Shown here one piece after another: positions 43,160-53,074 of a DNA stretch of 64,000 nt (the stretch's first letter is position 1; every line of letters starts with the position of its first letter). The translations under genes and the position numbers were made by a program. The notes under the pieces were generated by a model, which worked only from the letters and a program-made list of their open reading frames with translations, was not told where the DNA came from and did not search any database. This stretch comes from Streptomyces sp. 71268 (GTDB lineage Bacteria > Actinomycetota > Actinomycetes > Streptomycetales > Streptomycetaceae): positions 6,702,501 to 6,766,500 of the forward strand of contig NZ_CP114200.1 of the NCBI RefSeq assembly GCF_029392895.1, read 5' to 3'.

Positions 43160-43819
43160 CTAGAACAGCGGCTGCGGCAGAACGCCCTCCAGCGCGAGCA
43201 GCGTGCGCTTCATCTCCAGGCCGCCCCCGAAGCCACCTATGCCTCCGTCGCTCTCGACGACGCGGTGACAGGGCACGACGACCGGAATCGGGTTCGCCCC
43301 CATGGCCACGCCGACCGCGCGGGCGGCGTCCGGCTCACCGGCCCTGACGGCGAGATCCTGATAGCCGACCACGGTGCCGTACGGCACATGGGCGGCCAGC
43401 TCGCGGAGCACCCGGCGGTTGAAGCCCGAGATCAGCGACCAGTCAAGGGGCAGGGTGAAGTCCCGCAGCTCGCCGTCGAAGTACGCCTCGAACTGCCGGA
43501 CCGCCGCCGCGACCGGCGGGTGATCGGGCGAGGGAGAGGAGGGCGCGGTGATCCCCAGCCGGCGACCGAGCCGGTCGAGTGCGTCGGCGCTTCTCGCCGC
43601 GTTGGCGTGGAAGACCACCTGGATCAGGCCCTGCTCCGTTATGGCGAGCAGCAACGGCCCGATCGGCGTGTCGATGGTCTGCCAGGCCAGGGTGCGACTG
43701 CCCGGCCGCCCCGCCCCGCGGTCCGTCGGGGCCGACTCCCGGTCCGACGCCCGCTCCGGCGCCGTGGCCACGGGGCGGGCCGCGCGCGTGGCCGGCTCCG
43801 CCTGCTCTGAGATGTTCAC
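43160..43819 (-). CDS. ogt: Methylated-DNA-[protein]-cysteine S-methyltransferase
   Basis: 219 residues. An N-terminal disordered segment precedes the ribonuclease-like domain (IDTPIGPLLLAITEQGL) and the DNA-binding, catalytic domain with the acceptor Cys in VVVPCHRVV. The VPYGTVVGYQDLA helix-turn-helix is present. It repairs O6-alkylguanine by self-alkylation. GTG 43819 lies 6 nt from a DNA-damage-type promoter (43826-43847). Confidence 0.94.
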   Translation of the reverse strand: MNISEQAEPATRAARPVATAPERASDRESAPTDRGAGRPGSRTLAWQTIDTPIGPLLLAITEQGLIQVVFHANAARSADALDRLGRRLGITAPSSPSPDHPPVAAAVRQFEAYFDGELRDFTLPLDWSLISGFNRRVLRELAAHVPYGTVVGYQDLAVRAGEPDAARAVGVAMGANPIPVVVPCHRVVESDGGIGGFGGGLEMKRTLLALEGVLPQPLF

Positions 43820-43825
43820 GCGTTC

Positions 43826-43847
43826 AGCGTAGATCGCCGTACTGACA
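43826..43847 (-). promoter_or_regulatory. RecA-NDp/PafBC-type promoter of ogt
   Basis: On the minus strand TGTCAGTA (43840-43847), 8 nt, then TACGCT (43826-43831), 6 nt before GTG. One base differs from the TGTCAGTG box. Confidence 0.65.
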
Positions 43848-44049
43848 ATCGCCGTTGACTTGCGAGAACGCGGAGCGCGTGGACCGTGCTCGGGGGCTGG
43901 CCGGTGGGGCGAACCCGCAGATGTCGGACGCGGATCAGGCCGTACGCGGGCGCGGCGGGCCCGATCGCCTCACACGAGGACGATCGAGCCCGCCTGCTCC
44001 GCGGAGCGACGCTCCGTGCCGGCGTCCGCGTCGGCCGTGGTGGGCGGTG

Positions 44050-44976
44050 TTACGCCGCCGCGCTCGTCGCCGGTACCGCGTTCCGGCCGGCAGCGGGCTT
44101 GGCCTTGTGCCCCACCGCGTCACGGACGACGTCGGGGTAGTTGGTGATGATCCCGTCCACGCCCATGTCCGCGACCTTGACCGCCTTCGCGGCGTCGTTC
44201 ACGGTCCAGGTGTAGACCTCCAGCGGCTTGCCGTGCGCCCCGCGCAGCGCGTGCACGGCGGCGACGTAGTCGGAACTGACGGTCGTGTGGCTCGGGTTGA
44301 TCTGGTCCGTGAACTTCGCGTACTTGGGCAGGTCGGCCACGGCCGGCGTGCCGAGGAAGCCCGTCTTCACGTCGGGGCGCAGCTCGTGCGTGGTCTTGAC
44401 CGAATCGGCGCTGAAGCTCTGGATGATCAGCCGGTGCTTGACGTGCTGGCGGTCGAGCCAGCCCTGGCGGCGCAGCTCGTTCAGCGTCTGGCGCTCGATG
44501 CCGGGGTACAGCTCGGGGGCCTTGAGCTCCATCAGCAGCTTCTGGTGGTTCCTGCTCACCCGGTTCATGTACTGCTCCAGCGTCGGCACGCGCTCGCCGG
44601 CGAACTCGGGGCTGAACCAGCTACCGGCGTCCAGCCGCTTGATCTCCTTGAGCGTGAACTCGGAGACCTTCCACGACGTGCGGTCGGGGAAGACCTCCTC
44701 GACGTTGGTGGTGCGGTTCAGCGTGGTGTCGTGGATGATCACCAGCTTGCCGTCCTTGGTGCGCTGGACGTCGTTCTCGACCCAGTCGATGTTCCGGTCG
44801 GCGGCGGCGTCCACGGCGGCGAGCGTGTTCTCCGGCGCGTAGGCCGACGCGCCCCGGTGGGCGACGGTGACCGGTCTGTGCGGGTGGTCAGCGGCCTGGG
44901 CCGACGCCGCGGGCAGGAGGAGGGCGGACGCTCCCAGGAGTATGCCGGAAGCTGCGGCGACGGAACGGATGTGCAT
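44050..44976 (-). CDS. Secreted glycerophosphodiester phosphodiesterase
   Basis: 308 residues. A Sec signal peptide (about 1-29, ending ASAQA) precedes the GDPD TIM barrel: VAHRGASAYAPENTLAA, WVENDVQRTKDG, IHDTTLNRTTN and YTWTVNDAAKAVKVADMGVDGIITNYPD. It hydrolyses glycerophosphodiesters to glycerol-3-phosphate and alcohols outside the cell, for phosphate or carbon scavenging. GGAG precedes ATG 44976; the in-frame 45036 start would bury the signal peptide. Confidence 0.93.
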   Translation of the reverse strand: MHIRSVAAASGILLGASALLLPAASAQAADHPHRPVTVAHRGASAYAPENTLAAVDAAADRNIDWVENDVQRTKDGKLVIIHDTTLNRTTNVEEVFPDRTSWKVSEFTLKEIKRLDAGSWFSPEFAGERVPTLEQYMNRVSRNHQKLLMELKAPELYPGIERQTLNELRRQGWLDRQHVKHRLIIQSFSADSVKTTHELRPDVKTGFLGTPAVADLPKYAKFTDQINPSHTTVSSDYVAAVHALRGAHGKPLEVYTWTVNDAAKAVKVADMGVDGIITNYPDVVRDAVGHKAKPAAGRNAVPATSAAA

Positions 44977-45089
44977 GGGGACTCCTCGCGTCGGGTGAAT
45001 CAGAAACGGACAGGACGGGCAGAGAGTCCCAGTCATTCCGTACCGAGAGATAGGTGTGGGATGGACAGGAACTGAACGAGAGGTGCGCC

Positions 45090-46022
45090 GTGGCCTTCGC
45101 GGAAATACCGCTTTCGGAGCGAATCCGGACAGTTGTCGGGCAGGCGTGGGGGGTTGAACTCAGTGGTGGCGCGCGTCGCCTCCACGGCGGCGAGGAGTCC
45201 GCCGCCTATCACGTGAACGATACGAGCGGTGCCGGCTCGCCGCGCGCCGTGGTGATCCGGGTCGGGCCGCACTGGCGCACGTCCGAAGAGGCCGAGTGGT
45301 GCCACGCGGTGGCCCGGTGCGCGGCGCGGGGTGGGCTGGTCGAGGCCGTGGTGCCGCTGCGTACGCCTGATGGCCGTACGGTCGTGCGGGCGGAGGGCAG
45401 GCCCGTTTCGCTGTGGCCGTACGTCGAGGGCGGCTGGGTCGGCGCGGCGGACGAGCGGCAGGCGGAGCGGGCGGCGCGGCTGCTCGCCCGGCTGCACCGG
45501 GCGCTGTCCGGGGCGGTCGTGCCCAGGCGTCCGGTGGTCGCGGACCTGACGGTCGGGCTGCGCGGCGAGGTGGCGTACGCGCATCCCGCCCTGCGCGATC
45601 CGGAGCTGGACGCCTGGTTGGCCGCGTTCTCCCGCCGGGTCGGGCGGGCGCATCCGCTGCACGGCGACTACTACCACGGCAACCTGCTGGTGAACGCCCA
45701 CGGCCGGCTGGTGGCCGTGCTCGACTGGGACGAGGCGCTGGTCGCCCCGCCCGAGCTGGAACTGGCGGGCGCGGCCCTGGAGTTCGCCGGCGAGTTCGGC
45801 GACGACTGGGCCGCCTGCCGTCGGTTCGTGGACGCCTATCTGGCGGAGGGTGGCACGGTGGAGAAGCTGGACGACGCGGACATGGCCCAGCTCATGCGGC
45901 ACCGGTTGCGACGGGAGGCGGCGTACTACGCGTCGGCGGTCGCCCGTGGGGTGCCGCACGACGCGGAGGACGTCGATTACCACGAGCGGCGGATGGCCGC
46001 CTTCGCGGCGCTACGGCCCTGA
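45090..46022 (+). CDS. APH-fold phosphotransferase
   Basis: 310 residues of the aminoglycoside phosphotransferase superfamily. The catalytic loop is [13 protein letters not shown] and the metal-binding Asp is in [17 protein letters not shown]-like N-lobe features ([11 protein letters not shown]) are present. Homologues phosphorylate drugs, sugars or homoserine. The substrate is not predictable. GTG 45090 with GAGAGG upstream is preferred to GTG 45054. It is divergent from the glycerophosphodiesterase gene. Confidence 0.85.
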   Translation: MAFAEIPLSERIRTVVGQAWGVELSGGARRLHGGEESAAYHVNDTSGAGSPRAVVIRVGPHWRTSEEAEWCHAVARCAARGGLVEAVVPLRTPDGRTVVRAEGRPVSLWPYVEGGWVGAADERQAERAARLLARLHRALSGAVVPRRPVVADLTVGLRGEVAYAHPALRDPELDAWLAAFSRRVGRAHPLHGDYYHGNLLVNAHGRLVAVLDWDEALVAPPELELAGAALEFAGEFGDDWAACRRFVDAYLAEGGTVEKLDDADMAQLMRHRLRREAAYYASAVARGVPHDAEDVDYHERRMAAFAALRP

Positions 46023-46036
46023 CCCGGCCCCGGACC

Positions 46037-46129
46037 GGCGGCTCGCGTGGCCCCTCCGGAGCCCCGGACGGGCTCACGTGGCCCCTCCGGGGCTCCGGCG
46101 GCTCGCCCCTGGCGGCGGCTCGCCCCTGG
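46037..46129. repeat. Two short direct-repeat pairs
   Basis: CGTGGCCCCTCCGG occurs at 46046-46059 and 46077-46090. GGCGGCTCGCCCCTGG occurs at 46097-46112 and 46114-46129. They lie between the convergent APH-fold and DUF4177 genes. Confidence 0.6.
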
Positions 46130-46132
46130 GCG

Positions 46133-46333
46133 TCAGCGGCGCGGGCGCTCGAACGTGACGAGCAACCCCTCCACGCCGCCGGGGCCTATGCGCCCCTTCA
46201 CGTCGGCGGCCGTCATCGCCTTGAGCTGCCACCCTTCGGCCGCGTGCTTGTTCAGCAGATCCTCGATCTTGTCGGGCGACATCTTGCCGCCGATCAGCTT
46301 TTCGCGAATCTGGATCACTTTGTACTCGTACAT
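46133..46333 (-). CDS. DUF4177 small protein
   Basis: 66 residues. [14 protein letters not shown] at the start and [14 protein letters not shown] in the middle match DUF4177, a small alpha-beta protein of unknown role. It is divergent from uvrB. Confidence 0.85.
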   Translation of the reverse strand: MYEYKVIQIREKLIGGKMSPDKIEDLLNKHAAEGWQLKAMTAADVKGRIGPGGVEGLLVTFERPRR

Positions 46334-46487
46334 GGTCAATGGCCTTTCGTTTGTCGCGCCCGTGCCGTGAACTGGCATTTCCGCGGCCCAGGCATGTCCG
46401 GATCGATGCGAAGAGTGATCGATCGGATGCTTAGCGCCGTTTTCGTGGGCTGGCGAGACGCCAGGCTACGGGTCTGTGCCGAGGCCG

Positions 46488-46510
46488 TTGTCAGTGGTGA
46501 GCCGTACGGT
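46488..46510 (+). promoter_or_regulatory. RecA-NDp/PafBC-type promoter of uvrB
   Basis: TTGTCAGTG (46488-46496), 8 nt, then TACGGT (46505-46510), 6 nt before the ATG. Confidence 0.78.
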
Positions 46511-46516
46511 AGTTCC

Positions 46517-48643
46517 ATGCGGCCCGAATCTCAGATCCAACGCAAGGTGGCGCCCTTCGAGGTCGTCAGCCCCTACCAGCCGAGCGGTGACCAGCCGACG
46601 GCGATCGCCGAGCTCGAACGGCGCATCCGAGCAGGTGAGAAGGATGTCGTCCTGCTCGGCGCGACCGGTACGGGCAAGTCGGCCACCACCGCGTGGATGA
46701 TCGAGAAGCTGCAGCGGCCCACGCTCGTCATGGCGCCGAACAAGACCCTCGCGGCCCAGCTCGCCAACGAGTTCCGCGAGCTGCTGCCGAACAACGCGGT
46801 GGAGTACTTCGTCTCGTACTACGACTACTACCAGCCGGAGGCGTACGTACCGCAGTCGGACACCTACATCGAGAAGGACTCCTCGATCAACGAGGAGGTC
46901 GAGCGGCTGCGCCACTCCGCGACCAACTCGCTCCTCACCCGTCGTGACGTGGTCGTCGTGGCCTCCGTCTCCTGCATCTACGGCCTGGGCACGCCGCAGG
47001 AGTACGTCAAGGGCATGGTCCACCTCAAGATCGGCGACGAGGTCGACCGCGACCGCCTCCTGCGGCGCTTCGTGGACATCCACTACACGCGCAACGACAT
47101 GGCGTTCACCCGGGGCACCTTCCGGGTGCGCGGCGACACCATCGAGATCTTCCCGGTCTACGAGGAATTGGCCGTCCGCATCGAGATGTTCGGTGACGAG
47201 ATCGAGGCGCTGTCCACGCTGCACCCGCTGACCGGCGAGGTGATCTCCGAGGACCAGGAGCTCCACGTCTTCCCCGCGAGCCACTACGTGGCGGGCGCCG
47301 AGCGCATGGAGAAGGCCATCACCCGCATCGAGGCCGAGCTGACCGACACGCTCGCCCGGATGGAGAAGCAGGGCAAGCTGCTGGAGGCCCAGCGGCTGCG
47401 GATGCGTACCACGTACGACATCGAGATGATGCGCCAGATCGGCACCTGCTCGGGCATCGAGAACTACTCGCTGCACATCGACGGCCGCGAGCCCGGCTCC
47501 GCGCCGCACACGTTGCTCGACTTCTTCCCGGAGGACTTCCTCCTGGTCATCGACGAGTCGCACGTGACCGTTCCGCAGATCGGCGCCATGTACGAGGGCG
47601 ACGCCTCCCGCAAGCGCACCCTGGTCGAACACGGCTTCCGGCTCCCGTCCGCCATGGACAACCGCCCGCTCAAGTGGGAGGAGTTCCTGACCCGCATCGG
47701 GCAGACCGTCTACCTGTCGGCCACCCCCGGCAAGTACGAACTCGCCCGCGGCGACGGGTTCGTGGAGCAGATCATCCGCCCCACCGGCCTGGTGGACCCC
47801 GAGGTCGTGGTCAAGCCCACCGAGGGCCAGATCGACGACCTGATCCACGAGATCCGTCTGCGCACCGAGAAGGACGAGCGCGTCCTGGTCACCACGCTCA
47901 CCAAGAAGATGGCCGAGGATCTCACCGACTACATGATCGAGCTGGGCATCCAGGTCCGGTACCTGCACAGCGACGTCGACACGCTGCGCCGCGTCGAGCT
48001 GCTGCGCGAACTGCGCGCGGGCGAGTACGACGTGCTGGTGGGCATCAACCTCCTGCGCGAGGGCCTCGACCTGCCCGAGGTCTCCCTGGTGGCCATCCTC
48101 GACGCCGACAAGGAGGGCTTCCTCCGCTCGGGGACGTCGCTGATCCAGACCATCGGCCGCGCGGCGCGCAACGTCTCCGGCCAGGTGCACATGTACGCCG
48201 ACAAGGTCACCCGCGCCATGGCCACGGCCATCGAGGAGACCAACCGGCGCCGCGAGAAGCAGATCGCCTACAACACGGAGCGTGGCATCGACCCGCAGCC
48301 GCTCCGCAAGAAGATCAACGACATCGTCGCGACCATCGCCCGCGAGGAGGTCGACACCGAGGAACTGCTCGGCACCGGCTACCGCCAGCCCGACAAGGGC
48401 AAGGGCAAGGCCCCGGTGCCCGCGCTGGCCAAGCAGTCCACGCGCGGCAAGGCCGCCAAGGGCAAGGACGCCACGCCGACGGACCGCCCGGCGGCCGAAC
48501 TCGCCGAACTCATCGAGGAGATGACCGAGCGCATGCGAGCCGCCGCGGCTGACCTGCAGTTCGAGGTCGCGGCGCGGCTGCGCGACGAGGTGGGCGAGCT
48601 GAAGAAGGAGCTGCGGCAGATGCGTGAGGCCGGGCTGGCCTGA
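46517..48643 (+). CDS. uvrB: Excinuclease ABC subunit B
   Basis: 708 residues. Helicase motif I GATGTGKS, the beta-hairpin [27 protein letters not shown] (motif II), YLSATPG, and [17 protein letters not shown] are all present. A Lys/Gly-rich linker precedes a C-terminal UVR domain that contacts UvrC. It verifies lesions loaded by UvrA and hands them to UvrC in nucleotide excision repair. The ATG is 6 nt after a DNA-damage promoter, so the mRNA should be leaderless. Confidence 0.97.
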   Translation: MRPESQIQRKVAPFEVVSPYQPSGDQPTAIAELERRIRAGEKDVVLLGATGTGKSATTAWMIEKLQRPTLVMAPNKTLAAQLANEFRELLPNNAVEYFVSYYDYYQPEAYVPQSDTYIEKDSSINEEVERLRHSATNSLLTRRDVVVVASVSCIYGLGTPQEYVKGMVHLKIGDEVDRDRLLRRFVDIHYTRNDMAFTRGTFRVRGDTIEIFPVYEELAVRIEMFGDEIEALSTLHPLTGEVISEDQELHVFPASHYVAGAERMEKAITRIEAELTDTLARMEKQGKLLEAQRLRMRTTYDIEMMRQIGTCSGIENYSLHIDGREPGSAPHTLLDFFPEDFLLVIDESHVTVPQIGAMYEGDASRKRTLVEHGFRLPSAMDNRPLKWEEFLTRIGQTVYLSATPGKYELARGDGFVEQIIRPTGLVDPEVVVKPTEGQIDDLIHEIRLRTEKDERVLVTTLTKKMAEDLTDYMIELGIQVRYLHSDVDTLRRVELLRELRAGEYDVLVGINLLREGLDLPEVSLVAILDADKEGFLRSGTSLIQTIGRAARNVSGQVHMYADKVTRAMATAIEETNRRREKQIAYNTERGIDPQPLRKKINDIVATIAREEVDTEELLGTGYRQPDKGKGKAPVPALAKQSTRGKAAKGKDATPTDRPAAELAELIEEMTERMRAAAADLQFEVAARLRDEVGELKKELRQMREAGLA

Positions 48644-48829
48644 CGGGGCCGGCGGGCCGAGTGCGCCGCCAGCGCGCCCGGGTGTGGCCGGCGAGGGGAC
48701 GCGCCGACGGTGTGTTGCAAGAGCGACACAAAGCCGCACGCGGGTGGTCAGGGCCGCGGGCGCAGTGCATAGGGTTCGAACAGGCCGTACAGACGGGCGG
48801 CCGGGGAAGCAGCGAGAGAGGTACAGCGC

Positions 48830-49408
48830 GTGACGGTCAACATGTCCAAGGGCCAGGCCATCAGCCTTCAGAAGGCCGACGGCGGCACTCTGACCGCCGT
48901 TCGGATGGGCCTGGGCTGGCAGTCCGCGCCCCGCCGTGGCCTGTTCGGGTCGCGGACCAAGGAGGTCGACCTCGACGCGTCGGCCGTGCTCTTCGCGGAC
49001 AAGCAGCCGGTGGACGTCGTGTTCTTCCGGCACCTGACGAGTGACGACGGCTCGGTCCGGCACACCGGCGACAACCTGGTCGGCGGCGCGGGGCAGGGCG
49101 GCGACGACGAGGCGATCCTGGTCGACCTGCAGCGGGTTCCGGTGCACATCGACCAGATCGTGTTCACCGTCAACTCCTTCACCGGCCAGACCTTCGCCGA
49201 GGTCGCCAACGCCTTCTGCCGCCTGGTGGACGAGACCAACGGCCAGGAGATGGCGCGCTACACGCTCACGGGCGGCGGGCAGTACACGGCCCAGATCATG
49301 GCGAAGGTGCACCGCGCGGGGAGCGGCTGGCAGATGACGGCCATCGGCACGCCGGCCAACGGCCGTACGTTCCAGGACCTGATGCCGTCGATCGTCCCGC
49401 ACCTGTAA
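48830..49408 (+). CDS. TerD-family protein
   Basis: 192 residues with the Ca-binding TerD beta-sandwich: FGSRTKEVDLDASAVLF, the DDEAILVDL loop with clustered Asp, and IVFTVNSFTGQTFAEV. Ter proteins form membrane-linked stress complexes with TerC. Here a TerD fusion and TerC follow. GAGAGAGG precedes GTG 48830. A TAGGGT (48770-48775) may be its -10. Confidence 0.92.
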   Translation: MTVNMSKGQAISLQKADGGTLTAVRMGLGWQSAPRRGLFGSRTKEVDLDASAVLFADKQPVDVVFFRHLTSDDGSVRHTGDNLVGGAGQGGDDEAILVDLQRVPVHIDQIVFTVNSFTGQTFAEVANAFCRLVDETNGQEMARYTLTGGGQYTAQIMAKVHRAGSGWQMTAIGTPANGRTFQDLMPSIVPHL

Positions 49409-49437
49409 GGACCGGCACCGGGTACGCCCGACCGCCG

Positions 49438-49485
49438 CGCGCCCCTGCCGACCCCGGCCGCTCGACCGGGCGGGCACGGGGCGCG
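49438..49485 (+). terminator. Possible hairpin after the TerD gene
   Basis: CGCGCCCC (49438-49445) pairs with GGGGCGCG (49478-49485) across a 32-nt, partly structured loop. Confidence 0.35.
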
Positions 49486-49626
49486 GCGCGTACCCGGACC
49501 TGCCGCGGGCCGCGCGGCCGAGCCACCAACGGGCAACGGAGGGCCGGCGCGTACGGTAGCCGGCCCGCCCGCGGAAGCTCATCAGAGCGTGCGGGACTCG
49601 CCGCGCCGGAGCCCGGCCCGCCGCCC

Positions 49627-49660
49627 AGCCCGTACGACAAGCCAGCCCGTACGACAAGCC
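49627..49660. repeat. Tandem 17-bp repeat
   Basis: AGCCCGTACGACAAGCC occurs twice in tandem without mismatch, in the gap between the two TerD-type genes. Confidence 0.8.
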
Positions 49661-49724
49661 AGGCCGACCGCACGCCACGGCGACTCGGCGCACCCACGCA
49701 CACCACCAACGAGAGGGCGCAGTG

Positions 49725-51695
49725 ATGACGGCCGAGCTGGTCCGGGGGCAGAACCACCCGCTGCCTCAGACCCGTTTGGAGGTCCGGATAGCGGCGGGCA
49801 AGCCCGTCGTCGCCGGAGCGACACTCGGAGACGACCAGGGAAGGGTGCGGAGCGCCGACTGGGTCGCGCATCCCGCCGCTCCGCAGATGCCGGGACTCGA
49901 GGTGTCCCGGCAGGCCGCGGCCGACCACCGCCTCGCGGTCGATCTCGGCGCGATGCCGGAGGCCGTCCACACGGTGACCGTGCTGCTCGCGCTGCCCACC
50001 GGGGTGGGCGGGCCGGTGCGGTTCGGCGGCCTGGCCGCCCCGTTCGTCGCGGTGACCGACCTCGACGGGGACGAGATCGCCACGTTCACCATCACCGACC
50101 TCGACGCGGAGTCCGCGGTCACGGCGTTGGAGCTGTACCGCAGGAACGGCGCCTGGAAGGTCCGAGCCGTCGGCCAGGGGTACGCGGGCGGCCTCGCGGC
50201 CATGCTCCACGACCAGGGGCTGCCCGAGGCGGCCACGCTGGCCGCGGAGATCAACGACGCGGTGGCGCGCGGCATGGCCAGGTCGCTCGCGCCGCCGGCG
50301 CGGACCAACGGCGGCGACGGCCGGGTGCGGACGGCCACGGCGGGAGGCGATCCCACGCAGGGAGCGAGCGCGTCCGGCCCCGTGGCCGGCGCGGCTCCCG
50401 CATCGATCGGCGCACCGGACCCGGGCGGCGCGGACGCCTCGGCCGCGCCGGCCGGCGGGCCCGTGAACTACCGGCACCCGGGCCGACAGTCCGCGGCGCC
50501 AACCCCGCCCCCGGCCGCCCCGCAGCCCGGTCCGCAGGGCCAACCGCCGCGACCCGTGGCGGGTGACGCGCCGGGGTGGACGACGGAGGAGCGGCTGTAC
50601 AACCAGGTCTGGGGCATGTTCGAGGATCTGGCGCGGAGCACGGCCGCCTATCGCAGCGCGGTCGACTTCGCGGACTCGCGGATGGAGAAGGAGCTCGACG
50701 CGGTCCTCTCCGACCCGCGGACGCGCGTCGGACCGCTCGCGGACGCCGCGCGCACCGAGGCGCGCGACAAGCACACGCGGCTCGTGGAGCAGGCCCGGGC
50801 CGTGCTGGACCGCGACCTGGCGCAGCTCGTCGCCGAGGCCGAGGTGGTCGAGCCGGCGCTACCGCCGGCCTACGCCCGCTGGAGCAGCCCGGTGTGGCAG
50901 GCGTACGAGGTGCCGATGGAGATGCCCATGGCGCTGCGCCTGGGCGATCTGCACCTGCCCGAGCGCACGGACCTGCGCATACCCATGATCGTCCGGTTGC
51001 CGTTGGAGCGCGGGCTGTGGGTGGACAGCGGGCGTGGCGGGTCCTCGGACGCGGCGATAGTGGACCCCACGGAGATGCGACGGCTCGCGATGGAGAGCGC
51101 CGTGGCGCACGCGGCGCGGTTGATCGCGGTCTACCCGGTCGGTGAGTTCACGGTGCACGTGATCGACCCCGCGGGGGCGGGCGCCTCCGCGCTCACCCCG
51201 CTGACCAGCACGGGCGTGCTGCCCGAGGCGCCGGCGGTCGGCGCGCAGGGCGTGGCGGCGGTGCTGGCGAAGCTGACCCAGCGGGTCGACCTGGTGCAGA
51301 TGGCGGTGCGCAGCGGCGCCGTCGACGCCCTCCCACGGGACCTGGACACCGCCCAGCAACTGCTGATCGTCAACGACTTCCCGCACGGGTTCGACGACCG
51401 GGCGGTGAACCAGTTGCGGTACCTCGCGGACGAGGGGCCGTCCGTCGGGGTGCACCTGATGATGGTGGCCGACCGGGAGGACGCGCGGGCCTACGGGCCG
51501 GCGCTCGACCCGCTGTGGCGCGCCCTGTTGCGGGTCACCCCCGTCGCCGACGACCACCTCGCCGATCCCTGGGTCGGCCACGCGTGGACGTTCGAGCCAT
51601 CGTTGGCGCCCCAGGGCAGCGAGGTCCTGACGCGCGTGCTGAGCCAGGTGACGCGGGCCCGGGAGTCCTACGGGGGGCACGACATCGCGGACTGA
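49725..51695 (+). CDS. TerD-domain protein fused to a FtsK/HerA-like region without Walker A
   Basis: 656 residues. An N-terminal TerD-like sandwich (about 1-175) has FVAVTDLDGDEIATFTITDL. A Pro/Ala/Gly-rich linker (about 185-285) follows. A C-terminal region (about 290-656) resembles FtsK/SpoIIIE-class ATPases: IPMIVRLPLERGLWVDSG, FTVHVIDPAGAGASAL, and a Walker-B-like LLIVNDFPHGFDD, then GPSVGVHLMMVADRED. No GxxxxGK[ST] is seen, so it may not hydrolyse ATP. It likely works with the adjacent TerD and TerC. GAGAGGG precedes GTG 49722 / ATG 49725. Confidence 0.78.
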   Translation: MTAELVRGQNHPLPQTRLEVRIAAGKPVVAGATLGDDQGRVRSADWVAHPAAPQMPGLEVSRQAAADHRLAVDLGAMPEAVHTVTVLLALPTGVGGPVRFGGLAAPFVAVTDLDGDEIATFTITDLDAESAVTALELYRRNGAWKVRAVGQGYAGGLAAMLHDQGLPEAATLAAEINDAVARGMARSLAPPARTNGGDGRVRTATAGGDPTQGASASGPVAGAAPASIGAPDPGGADASAAPAGGPVNYRHPGRQSAAPTPPPAAPQPGPQGQPPRPVAGDAPGWTTEERLYNQVWGMFEDLARSTAAYRSAVDFADSRMEKELDAVLSDPRTRVGPLADAARTEARDKHTRLVEQARAVLDRDLAQLVAEAEVVEPALPPAYARWSSPVWQAYEVPMEMPMALRLGDLHLPERTDLRIPMIVRLPLERGLWVDSGRGGSSDAAIVDPTEMRRLAMESAVAHAARLIAVYPVGEFTVHVIDPAGAGASALTPLTSTGVLPEAPAVGAQGVAAVLAKLTQRVDLVQMAVRSGAVDALPRDLDTAQQLLIVNDFPHGFDDRAVNQLRYLADEGPSVGVHLMMVADREDARAYGPALDPLWRALLRVTPVADDHLADPWVGHAWTFEPSLAPQGSEVLTRVLSQVTRARESYGGHDIAD

Positions 51696-51720
51696 GTGCC
51701 GCCGCGTGCTGACAGCCGAC

Positions 51721-51772
51721 GGGCGCCCCGGCGCCTCGACCACCGGCTCGGGGTCGAGGCGCCGGGGCGCCC
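51721..51772 (+). terminator. Terminator after the TerD fusion gene
   Basis: Perfect 21-bp arms (51721-51741, 51752-51772) with a 10-nt loop. A TTTT run follows 16 nt downstream. Confidence 0.88.
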
Positions 51773-51807
51773 GCGCGTTCTGCGCTTTTAGCTCTCCCTT
51801 TACTCTC

Positions 51808-51837
51808 TTTACTATTCCTTGGGTTTCCCTGTACTCT
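51808..51837 (+). promoter_or_regulatory. Promoter of the terC transcript
   Basis: TTTACT (51808-51813) and TACTCT (51832-51837) with an 18-bp spacer, in an unusually T/C-rich stretch. The predicted start lies right at the riboswitch. Confidence 0.5.
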
Positions 51838-51845
51838 CTTGTGTG

Positions 51846-51958
51846 CGGAGGGGAGTACTCCCTACAGCGACGTTCCCGTCATCACGGACCCCGGTCCCGG
51901 GGCGTCGGCCTGATCCGTCGGTAGCACATACGGCCGACTCAGGCGGAAGAGACCTCCG
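51846..51958 (+). ncRNA. yybP-ykoY-type (manganese) riboswitch upstream of terC
   Basis: P1 pairs CGGAGG (51846-51851) with CCTCCG (51953-51958). The conserved GGGGAGTA follows the 5' strand, CGTCATCACGG and CGTCGGCC occupy the two internal-loop segments, and AGAGACCTCC closes the 3' side. This matches the yybP-ykoY architecture, which senses Mn2+ and often controls TerC-type exporters. It ends about 48 nt before the GTG of terC. Confidence 0.72.
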
Positions 51959-52005
51959 GCAGCGACAACGCTGAGAGTTGCCGTACGCAATCTGCCGGAG
52001 GAGCA

Positions 52006-52986
52006 GTGGACGTTTCCTTGACCCTGTGGGTGCTGACCATTGTCGGTCTGTCCGCCCTGATCGCCGTCGATTTCTTCATCGGCGGCCGCAAACCGCACGA
52101 GGTCTCCATCAAGGAGGCCGGTATCTGGACCGTGGTGTGGATCGTCCTCGCCGGTCTCTTCGCGCTCGGACTGCTGGTCTTCGGGGGTGGTCAGCCGGCC
52201 GGTGAGTTCACCGCGGGCTACATCACCGAGAAGTCGCTGAGCGTCGACAACCTCTTCGTCTTCGTCCTGATCATGTCGAAGTTCGCGGTGCCGTCGATAT
52301 ACCAGCAGCGGGTGCTGATGGTCGGCGTGCTCATAGCGCTGGTGCTGCGCGCCGTCTTCATCGGCGCGGGCGCGGCGATCATCGCCAACTTCGCCTGGGT
52401 CTTCTACATCTTCGGCGCCTTCCTCATCTGGACCGCCTGGAAGCTCATCCAGGAGGCGCGGGCCGAGGAGCAGGACGAGGAGTTCGAGGAGAACCGCTTC
52501 CTGAAACTCGTGGAGCGGCGCTTCCCGTCGACCGACCAGTACCACGGCACCAAGCTCTTCATCGTCCAGAACGGCAAGCGGCTGATAACGCCGATGCTGA
52601 TCGTGATGCTGGCGATCGGTACGACGGACGTCCTGTTCGCGCTGGACTCGATCCCCGCGATCTTCGGCCTCACCCAGGACCCGTACATCGTGTTCACCGC
52701 GAACGCCTTCGCCCTGATGGGACTGCGGCAGCTGTACTTCCTCATCGGTGGCCTGCTGAAGAAGCTGGTCCACCTCTCGTACGGGCTGTCGATCATCCTC
52801 GGCTTCATCGGTGTGAAGCTGGTGCTGCACGCGCTGCACGAGTCGGGTGTGCACGTCCCCGAGATCAGCATCCCGGTCTCGCTCGGCGTGATCTGCGCGG
52901 TGCTCGTCGTCACCACGATCACGAGCCTGCGCGCCTCCAAGAAGCAGGCCCAAGCGGACGCCGAGAAGGACAGCGTCGACGTCTGA
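52006..52986 (+). CDS. TerC-family integral membrane protein
   Basis: 326 residues with about seven to nine transmembrane helices. The TerC signatures ITEKSLSVDNLFVFVLI and TDVLFALDSIPAIFGLTQDPYIVFTANAFALMGLRQLYF carry the membrane-embedded acidic residues. The family exports Mn2+ or supplies it to exported enzymes. The upstream yybP-ykoY element supports a manganese role here. GGAGGAG precedes GTG 52006. Confidence 0.94.
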   Translation: MDVSLTLWVLTIVGLSALIAVDFFIGGRKPHEVSIKEAGIWTVVWIVLAGLFALGLLVFGGGQPAGEFTAGYITEKSLSVDNLFVFVLIMSKFAVPSIYQQRVLMVGVLIALVLRAVFIGAGAAIIANFAWVFYIFGAFLIWTAWKLIQEARAEEQDEEFEENRFLKLVERRFPSTDQYHGTKLFIVQNGKRLITPMLIVMLAIGTTDVLFALDSIPAIFGLTQDPYIVFTANAFALMGLRQLYFLIGGLLKKLVHLSYGLSIILGFIGVKLVLHALHESGVHVPEISIPVSLGVICAVLVVTTITSLRASKKQAQADAEKDSVDV

Positions 52987-53074
52987 CGGGTCGACCCGGA
53001 GGGGCGCGCTACGGGCGAAACGTCGCTCGGCGCCCCTCCGGAGCATCGAGTGGGAAGCCGCCGTGCGCGGCGGC

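Noticed and set aside
46466..49693. 1075-codon open frame antisense to uvrB and terD
   Set aside because: High-GC third-position artefact; the composition mirrors the sense genes and no motifs are seen.
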